This document shows positions 33,504-37,848 of a DNA stretch of 37,848 nt, piece by piece; position 1 is the first letter of the stretch; each line of letters starts with the position of its first letter. The position numbers and the translations under genes were made by a program. The notes under the pieces are model-generated. The model saw only the letters and a list, made by a program, of their open reading frames with translations, was not told where the DNA came from and made no database searches. Location of the stretch: positions 1 through 37,848 of the forward strand of contig NZ_CAKJTJ010000032.1 of NCBI RefSeq assembly GCF_917563925.1, in the 5' to 3' direction. Origin of the DNA: Sutcliffiella rhizosphaerae (GTDB lineage: Bacteria; Bacillota; Bacilli; Bacillales; Bacillaceae_I).

Positions 33504-33678
33504 GATTTGAATCCTCCTCAATAGGTAAATCAATAGATATGTCATTTTAACATGAATAGGAGGAGGTTGCTATGTTGATAAAATGGAGGAAAATGAACAT
33601 GGCTAATGAAAAAAAGCATACCTGTTCTACCTTTGCGTATATTGTATTAATAGCATGTCCGCGTACTGGAGGAATAGG

Positions 33679-34092
33679 ATGCTTTATTTCTTTATTGTCA
33701 TCTTCATTTTTATTGCCATTGTTGTTAGCTTTTCTCATGTTTTTAAATCAGAAACAAGAAGCCTCCCCTATGTATCAAAAGAGACCTTGATCCTTTTACT
33801 TCTTATTTATTTAACCTTATTAATATCGTTTGGACTTTTATATACTGTTTTACATGTCGAAGGGCACCCTGTTTTACTAGAAAGGGGCGAGAAGATAAGC
33901 GGGAGTTTTTTTGAGGTTTTTTTTCGTTCCATTTATTTTAGTGCCATTACTATTTTGACGGTTGGGTATGGAGATATAACCCCGATAGGCATTGGAAGAT
34001 CGATAGCTATGATAGAAGCATTAATTGGTTTTGTCCTGCCTGCTGCTTTCGTAGTAAGGGTCGTTCTTCATATGGATAGTAAAGAAAGGTAG
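33679..34092 (+). CDS. two-TM potassium channel (ion channel family)
   Basis: This 137-residue protein has two or three hydrophobic helices and the K+ selectivity filter TVGYGD in YFSAITILTVGYGDITPIG, preceded by the pore helix and followed by an inner helix with a glycine/proline hinge (EALIGFVLPAAFVV). There is no RCK or voltage-sensor domain, so it is a minimal channel that would assemble as a tetramer. ATG 33679 with GGAGG 6 nt upstream is preferred to the open frame from 33655. It is divergent from hemL and 68 nt ahead of bcp; with no terminator between, it may be cotranscribed with bcp. A second ORF in another frame overlaps its start (see findings). Confidence 0.85.
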   Translation: MLYFFIVIFIFIAIVVSFSHVFKSETRSLPYVSKETLILLLLIYLTLLISFGLLYTVLHVEGHPVLLERGEKISGSFFEVFFRSIYFSAITILTVGYGDITPIGIGRSIAMIEALIGFVLPAAFVVRVVLHMDSKER

Positions 34093-34160
34093 CAAAGTTG
34101 AAAAAGACTTCGGGTTTCGTTACGCTTACAATAGTAATGTATCCGAAGGAGGAACAGATA

Positions 34161-34631
34161 ATGGCAATTGAAGTTGGAAAAAAAGCACCTAATTTTACTT
34201 TACAATCCAATACAGGGGAAGAATTAACGCTTTCGAGCTTTAAAGGCAAGAATGTGGTTCTATATTTCTATCCGAAAGATATGACACCAGGCTGTACAAC
34301 ACAGGCGTGTGACTTCAGGGATATGCACGAAGACTTTTCAGAGTTGGATACAGTTATCCTTGGTGTTAGTCCGGACCCCCAGTCTAGGCATGAAAAATTT
34401 GTGGAGAAGTATGGCCTCCCATTTTTATTATTAGTAGATGAAAATCATGAAGTGGCTGAACTTTATGACGTATGGAAATTAAAAAAGAACTTCGGAAAAG
34501 AATACATGGGAATTGAACGTTCCACTTTTATAGTTGATAAGGAAGGCGAGATTGTAAAAGAGTGGAGAAAAGTTAAAGTAAAAGGACATGTAGAAGAGGC
34601 ATTATCCTTTATAAAAAAAAACCTTCCATAA
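34161..34631 (+). CDS. bcp: thioredoxin-dependent thiol peroxidase Bcp (YgaF)
   Basis: This is a 156-residue BCP/PrxQ peroxiredoxin that reduces H2O2 and organic peroxides using thioredoxin. The fold begins MAIEVGKKAPNFTLQSNTGE. The peroxidatic Cys is in DMTPGCTTQACDF, with the resolving Cys five residues later (C-x4-C), the atypical 2-Cys arrangement. The catalytic Arg is probably that in GIERSTFIVD. The longer frame from 34098 is rejected because ATG 34161 has AAGGAGG 8 nt upstream. It lies just upstream of the perR region, as in B. subtilis. Confidence 0.93.
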   Translation: MAIEVGKKAPNFTLQSNTGEELTLSSFKGKNVVLYFYPKDMTPGCTTQACDFRDMHEDFSELDTVILGVSPDPQSRHEKFVEKYGLPFLLLVDENHEVAELYDVWKLKKNFGKEYMGIERSTFIVDKEGEIVKEWRKVKVKGHVEEALSFIKKNLP

Positions 34632-34733
34632 CGCCTATTTTTCATGGAATGAGTCAAATGCCTTAAAACCAAAATGTACCCAAGGGAGTATTCTGTAGTG
34701 TAGGGCATACCTCCTCAAAAGTTGACGTGATTT

Positions 34734-34767
34734 GAGTGCAAAGCTTAGGCTTGCACTCCTTTTTTTT
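34734..34767 (+). terminator. intrinsic terminator of bcp
   Basis: GAGTGCAA (34734-34741) pairs with TTGCACTC (34751-34758), followed by C and eight T. Confidence 0.88.
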
Positions 34768-34899
34768 GTAAAAGCAGCTCGGATATTCTATTTACGAATA
34801 CATAAATCTTGTTAATGTACAAGCTCTGTTTGGACAAGCTAGTGTTTCTTTTTATAAAATAACAATAGAAAGCATTCACGATTGAAGGGGTTGGAGTCT

Positions 34900-35454
34900 A
34901 TGAAGATTTATACAAAAACAGGGGATAAGGGAAAAACATCATTAGTATATGGACAACGTGTAGAGAAAAATCACGTCCGAGTTGAGGCATACGGAACATG
35001 TGATGAAGCGAATTCCATGATCGGACTTGCGATTTCGTTTCTATTAAAAGAAGAATTCCCCAAAAAAGAAGTGCTATTAAATTCTTTCAACAATATCCAG
35101 ACAATTTTGTTTCATGTTGGCGCTGAACTCGCAACACCTACAGGAAAAGAAGTGAAATGGAAATTGACAGAAGAACACATTAAAAGCCTGGAAGATGAAA
35201 TGGATGAACTTGATGCTACGTTACCACCTTTAAAGACCTTTATTTTACCTGGTGGTTCTAGTGCAGGTGCGGCACTTCATAGTGCAAGAACAATTGTAAG
35301 AAGAGCAGAACGTTCGACTGTTAGCCTTTCGGAAGAAGTTTCACCTAACGTACTCTCATACTTAAATCGACTTTCTGATTATTTATTTATTACCGCCCGC
35401 TATGTAAATCATCAATTAAAGAAAGAAGAGCCTGTTTTAAAGCCAGAGGTTTAA
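34900..35454 (+). CDS. PduO-type cob(I)yrinic acid a,c-diamide adenosyltransferase
   Basis: This 184-residue ATP:corrinoid adenosyltransferase transfers adenosyl from ATP to Co(I) to make adenosylcobalamin. The N-terminal ATP site reads MKIYTKTGDKGKTSLVYGQR. The middle has YGTCDEANSMIGLA. The C-terminal helices carry RTIVRRAERSTVSL and LNRLSDYLFITAR, all PduO/MMAB-family signatures (YvqK in B. subtilis). ATG 34900, preceded by GGTTGGAG, is preferred to the TTG at 34882. It lies between bcp and perR; in B. subtilis perR follows bcp directly, so this is an insertion relative to that genome. Confidence 0.9.
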   Translation: MKIYTKTGDKGKTSLVYGQRVEKNHVRVEAYGTCDEANSMIGLAISFLLKEEFPKKEVLLNSFNNIQTILFHVGAELATPTGKEVKWKLTEEHIKSLEDEMDELDATLPPLKTFILPGGSSAGAALHSARTIVRRAERSTVSLSEEVSPNVLSYLNRLSDYLFITARYVNHQLKKEEPVLKPEV

Positions 35455-35488
35455 AAGTCACAAAACAACATATATATAAGGAATAAGA

Positions 35489-35518
35489 TTGACAAAAATA
35501 ACATTTACACGGTACACT
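35489..35518 (+). promoter_or_regulatory. perR promoter
   Basis: TTGACA (35489-35494) and TACACT (35513-35518) are separated by 18 nt. The start would fall inside the PerR box that follows. Confidence 0.65.
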
Positions 35519-35520
35519 AT

Positions 35521-35535
35521 TTATAAATATTATAA
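35521..35535 (+). promoter_or_regulatory. PerR box (autoregulatory)
   Basis: TTATAAATATTATAA is a perfect palindrome matching the Per-box TTATAATNATTATAA at all but one defined position. It covers the predicted transcription start of perR, which explains peroxide-relieved self-repression. Confidence 0.8.
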
Positions 35536-35570
35536 AGTAATAATCTTTATGAAAAGTGAGGTGCATGACT

Positions 35571-36005
35571 GTGGCAACCGAACAATTAAAAGAAGCGCTT
35601 GAAACACTTAAGCAAACTGGAGTTCGTATCACTCCACAGCGTCATGCGATTTTGGAGTATCTTATTCAATCCATGTCTCACCCGACAGCTGACGATATAT
35701 ACAAAGCACTTGAAGGTAAGTTCCCAAATATGAGTGTAGCAACAGTATACAATAACTTACGAGTATTCCGTGGAGTCGGACTTGTAAAAGAATTAACCTA
35801 CGGGGACAACTCAAGTCGATTTGATTACGTAACAACCGATCACTACCATGTAATCTGTGATGAATGCGGTAAAATTGTCGACTTCCATTACCCTGGTCTA
35901 GATGAAGTGGAAGCGTTGGCTGCACATGTAACAGGATTCAGAATTTCTCGTCATCGCATGGAAATTTACGGTGTGTGTCCAGAATGCAATAAAGGAGCAC
36001 ATTAA
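35571..36005 (+). CDS. perR: peroxide-sensing repressor PerR
   Basis: This is a 144-residue Fur-family repressor. A winged-helix DNA-binding half ([19 protein letters not shown] ... [13 protein letters not shown]) precedes a dimerisation half with two CxxC zinc sites (CDECGK and CPECNK). The sensing ligands His37 (MSHPTADD) and the Asp in SSRFDYV, which distinguishes PerR from Fur, are present, with HYH downstream. The GTG at 35571 gives [13 protein letters not shown], lining up with B. subtilis PerR residue for residue, and has GAGG 9 nt upstream. The ATG at 35565 is too close to it. A Per box lies in the promoter, and bcp and hemL are neighbours. Confidence 0.95.
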   Translation: MATEQLKEALETLKQTGVRITPQRHAILEYLIQSMSHPTADDIYKALEGKFPNMSVATVYNNLRVFRGVGLVKELTYGDNSSRFDYVTTDHYHVICDECGKIVDFHYPGLDEVEALAAHVTGFRISRHRMEIYGVCPECNKGAH

Positions 36006-36013
36006 TAAATACA

Positions 36014-36052
36014 AAAGCTGATAGGAGCGACTCCTATCAGCTTTCTTTTTTT
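36014..36052. terminator. terminator between perR and ygzB
   Basis: AAAGCTGATAGGAG (36014-36027) and CTCCTATCAGCTTT (36031-36044) form a 14-bp stem. C and seven T follow on the plus strand. It includes the last codons of the convergent ygzB. Confidence 0.9.
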
Positions 36053-36390
36053 CGATTATACTCTTCGTTAAACTCTTTTCCTTCTAATGTAGGGTCCAAC
36101 GTAAGAGGTTCATTACAATACATACACATATCTACACGCCCTAGTACCTTTGTATGCTTACCGCAAGAAGGGCAAACTACTTGAACAGCTTTAGTTGAAA
36201 GCATTCCAATCCAAAAGTAAACAACTGTAGATCCAACAATACATAATAGACCTAATAGCATGAAGATAGTCATCACAATCATGCTCTCTCGAAAGAAAAT
36301 ACCTAAGTACATTACAAAAAAGCCGACAAAGACAAGGCTGAGGGCAAACGTTCTAATTTTATTTATTTTACTTGAATATTTACGAGCCAT
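36037..36390 (-). CDS. ygzB: YgzB (UPF0295) membrane protein
   Basis: This 117-residue protein begins [20 protein letters not shown], with two membrane helices (residues ~14-34 and ~42-64). A C-terminal cytosolic zinc-ribbon-like segment has [20 protein letters not shown] (two CxxC pairs). This is the UPF0295/YgzB family. The open frame begins at 36420, but ATG 36390 with GGAGG 9 nt upstream matches the family start. It is convergent with perR, as in B. subtilis. Its function is unknown. Confidence 0.9.
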   Translation of the reverse strand: MARKYSSKINKIRTFALSLVFVGFFVMYLGIFFRESMIVMTIFMLLGLLCIVGSTVVYFWIGMLSTKAVQVVCPSCGKHTKVLGRVDMCMYCNEPLTLDPTLEGKEFNEEYNRKKES

Positions 36391-36547
36391 CGACACAACC
36401 TCCTGAAAACATAATAGCACAAAACGACAAAAAATAAATGGAGGAAAGAAGTTAACGGAATGTTCTGGATTAAAAATGAGAAAAAGGTTTTTTGAAGAAA
36501 GTGTCGAATACTAGCAATAAAACCCTTTATATTTGGAGGTCAATAAG

Positions 36548-37417
36548 ATGGAAGATTTACTTCGTCCTATCTACCAAGAGCGTGCAAGTCAATCAAACAC
36601 GCAAGGAATATTAATGATAGAAAAGAAAAACCCAATAAGCCCTAATACCGATAAATTTGATGTCATCCTATTTATGGTTGTAAAAGAACATGAAGAATCC
36701 CTTTATATAAAACACTATGAGCTTCTACAAAAAAAAGCGGCTCTCTACATTGCGAATGAAAAACAATTAGAAGAGTGGATTACCCTAGGAACAAATCGCA
36801 GAGTAATTGATTGGATCATAAACGGTAAAGTATTATTCGATCGTAACGAATATATTTATTCACTTAGGTCCAAGCTGCTTGATTTTCCATTAGAGGATAG
36901 GAAGCTTAAAATAGGACTTGAATTTGCCAAACTAATTAGAAGGTATTTAGAAGGAAAGGATTTTTTTGACTCAAAACATTATATCGACGCCTACAACCAT
37001 ATTGTTCATTCTCTTCACCACCTTGCTAGATTAGCGGTAATCGATCGTGGATTCCACCCCGAGATAACAGTTTGGAATCAAGTGAAAAAAATTGAACCTG
37101 AAATATACAAATTGTATGAAGAATTAATTCAAGGCGATGAACCAATTGACAAACGTTTAGAACTTCTATTTTTGGCAAACGAATTTATGATATATTCAAG
37201 AACTCGAACTGGAGCAAAACATCTTTTAGAAGTTTTAGAGGAAAAGGAAGATGCATGGTCCTATAATGAAATGCTTCATCATCCTAAACTCACTAAATAT
37301 TCAGTAGACCTCAGTGTATTAGTAGAGTATTTAGTAGAAAAAGGCTTCTTACAGGTTGAGAAAAAAGAGACAAAGGGCAATGGAGTTTTTCACCGATTGT
37401 ATAAGGTATTATCATAA
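36548..37417 (+). CDS. ygxA: YgxA, nucleotidyltransferase-like protein
   Basis: This is a 289-residue soluble protein of the YgxA family found just upstream of rRNA operons in Bacillus. The first ~120 residues are a nucleotidyltransferase-like alpha/beta domain (GILMIEKKNPISPNTDKFDV-ILFMVV). The GS..D catalytic signature is not evident, so activity is doubtful. The middle is helical and HEPN-like in look (YIDAYNHIVHSLHHLARLAV), and the end is a winged-helix-like segment. ATG 36548 has TTGGAGGT 7 nt upstream; the frame is open from TTG 36533. An 11-bp inverted repeat follows the gene. Confidence 0.88.
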   Translation: MEDLLRPIYQERASQSNTQGILMIEKKNPISPNTDKFDVILFMVVKEHEESLYIKHYELLQKKAALYIANEKQLEEWITLGTNRRVIDWIINGKVLFDRNEYIYSLRSKLLDFPLEDRKLKIGLEFAKLIRRYLEGKDFFDSKHYIDAYNHIVHSLHHLARLAVIDRGFHPEITVWNQVKKIEPEIYKLYEELIQGDEPIDKRLELLFLANEFMIYSRTRTGAKHLLEVLEEKEDAWSYNEMLHHPKLTKYSVDLSVLVEYLVEKGFLQVEKKETKGNGVFHRLYKVLS

Positions 37418-37427
37418 AAAAGGGAAA

Positions 37428-37463
37428 TAGCTCCTTTAACATTCAAGTGATCTAAAGGAGCTA
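37428..37463 (+). terminator. inverted repeat downstream of ygxA
   Basis: TAGCTCCTTTA (37428-37438) and TAAAGGAGCTA (37453-37463) form an 11-bp stem. It lacks a strong T tract but is the only candidate terminator before the rRNA promoters. Confidence 0.55.
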
Positions 37464-37517
37464 GTCTCATTAAATATTAGTGAGTGAATTATTTTTTTAA
37501 AAAAGTAAAATAAGTTG

Positions 37518-37547
37518 TTGACGTATCTAAAAGAAGCATGATATATT
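37518..37547 (+). promoter_or_regulatory. rRNA operon promoter P1
   Basis: TTGACG (37518-37523) and TATATT (37542-37547) are separated by 18 nt. This is the distal member of a tandem pair, as usual for Bacillus rrn operons. Confidence 0.75.
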
Positions 37548-37614
37548 ATTATTCGTCGCTGCAACAACAACGCATTAAGCGAAAGCGACAAAAAAGAAAT
37601 TTTTAAAAAACATG

Positions 37615-37644
37615 TTGACTTGAAATGAGAAAATATGTTATATT
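37615..37644 (+). promoter_or_regulatory. rRNA operon promoter P2
   Basis: TTGACT (37615-37620) and TATATT (37639-37644) are separated by 18 nt, 97 bp downstream of P1 with the same spacing. Confidence 0.82.
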
Positions 37645-37677
37645 AAAAAAGTCGCTTCGGAGCGATGGAAACAAAAA

Positions 37678-37692
37678 TGCTCTTTGAAAACT
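37678..37692 (+). promoter_or_regulatory. rRNA leader boxA antitermination element
   Basis: TGCTCTTTGAAAACT is the boxA found in Bacillus rRNA leaders, where NusB/NusE bind. A processing stem follows: GTTAAC / GGTTAAC (about 37714-37733), and TTTGAGC-AACA-GCTCAAA (37768-37785) lies just before the mature 16S. Confidence 0.8.
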
Positions 37693-37787
37693 AAACAAAA
37701 CAACAGCGTCCACGTTAACTTTTAATGGTTAACATGAACGAAATTAAGTAACAAGCTAGCAAGATTTTTGAGCAACAGCTCAAACTC

Positions 37788-37848
37788 TTTATTGGAGAGT
37801 TTGATCCTGGCTCAGGACGAACGCTGGCGGCGTGCCTAATACATGCAA
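37788..37848 (+). rRNA. 16S ribosomal RNA, 5' end (partial)
   Basis: TTTATTGGAGAGTTTGATCC begins the mature 16S by analogy with B. subtilis. The universal 27F site AGAGTTTGATCCTGGCTCAG is at 37797-37816, followed by GACGAACGCTGGCGGCGTGC. The gene runs off the window end. Confidence 0.97.

Overview
The window is a chromosomal segment of a low-GC, endospore-forming Bacillaceae bacterium. Three things point there. It carries small acid-soluble spore protein genes (sspK, sspE) and Bacillus-type small sporulation-locus proteins. Its gene order is the same backbone as the B. subtilis yfhD-yfhE-yfhF-recX-yfhH-sspK-yfhJ-yfhP-mutY-fabL-sspE-ygaB-ntdP-ygaD-ygaE-hemL-bcp-perR-ygzB-ygxA-rrn region. It ends in a Bacillus-style rRNA leader and the first ~60 bases of a 16S gene. 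The species cannot be fixed from the sequence; it is clearly not B. subtilis itself, because several genes are inserted into the shared backbone.

Layout. 1-10.6 kb is the accessory-looking part: a composite dispersed repeat, a multi-pass permease, a SWIM/SNF2 helicase followed by a PD-(D/E)XK-like protein, a YdjM-type membrane protein behind a good LexA-box match, an orphan sensor kinase, a T-box-controlled NhaC-family transporter, and a DoxX-family membrane protein with two near-identical Rex/Fnr-like palindromes downstream of its promoter. 10.6-27 kb is the yfh/yga backbone: spore proteins, RecX, MutY, FabL, NtdP, an ABC exporter and an FUSC/ArAE membrane protein. It is interspersed with a GNAT protein, an amidohydrolase, an SDR, an NTF2-fold protein and an RsbR paralog. 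27-32 kb holds a single 4.5-kb glutamate synthase large-subunit gene without a small-subunit partner. 32-37.4 kb continues the backbone with hemL, a two-TM K+ channel, bcp, a PduO-type cobalamin adenosyltransferase, perR, ygzB and ygxA. 37.5-37.85 kb contains tandem rRNA promoters, boxA and the 16S start.

How the genes fit together. Redox and oxidative stress recur: bcp and the autoregulated perR, the Rex/Fnr-like sites at doxX, and mutY for 8-oxoguanine repair. DNA maintenance is represented by SNF2, RecX, MutY and the LexA-box gene. Glutamate/tetrapyrrole/corrinoid metabolism is represented by GltB, HemL and the adenosyltransferase.

Most of the window is ordinary. The least explained items are regulatory: (i) the long 5' leader of the solitary gltB, which can fold into an H-type pseudoknot and carries a perfect Shine-Dalgarno on a three-codon ORF while the gltB start itself lacks one; (ii) a leader upstream of the GNAT gene in which a tRNA T-arm-like hairpin competes with an 18-bp intrinsic terminator; (iii) the doubled palindrome at doxX; and (iv) the LexA box at the YdjM-family gene. 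All family names come from motif recognition and memory; no searches were run.
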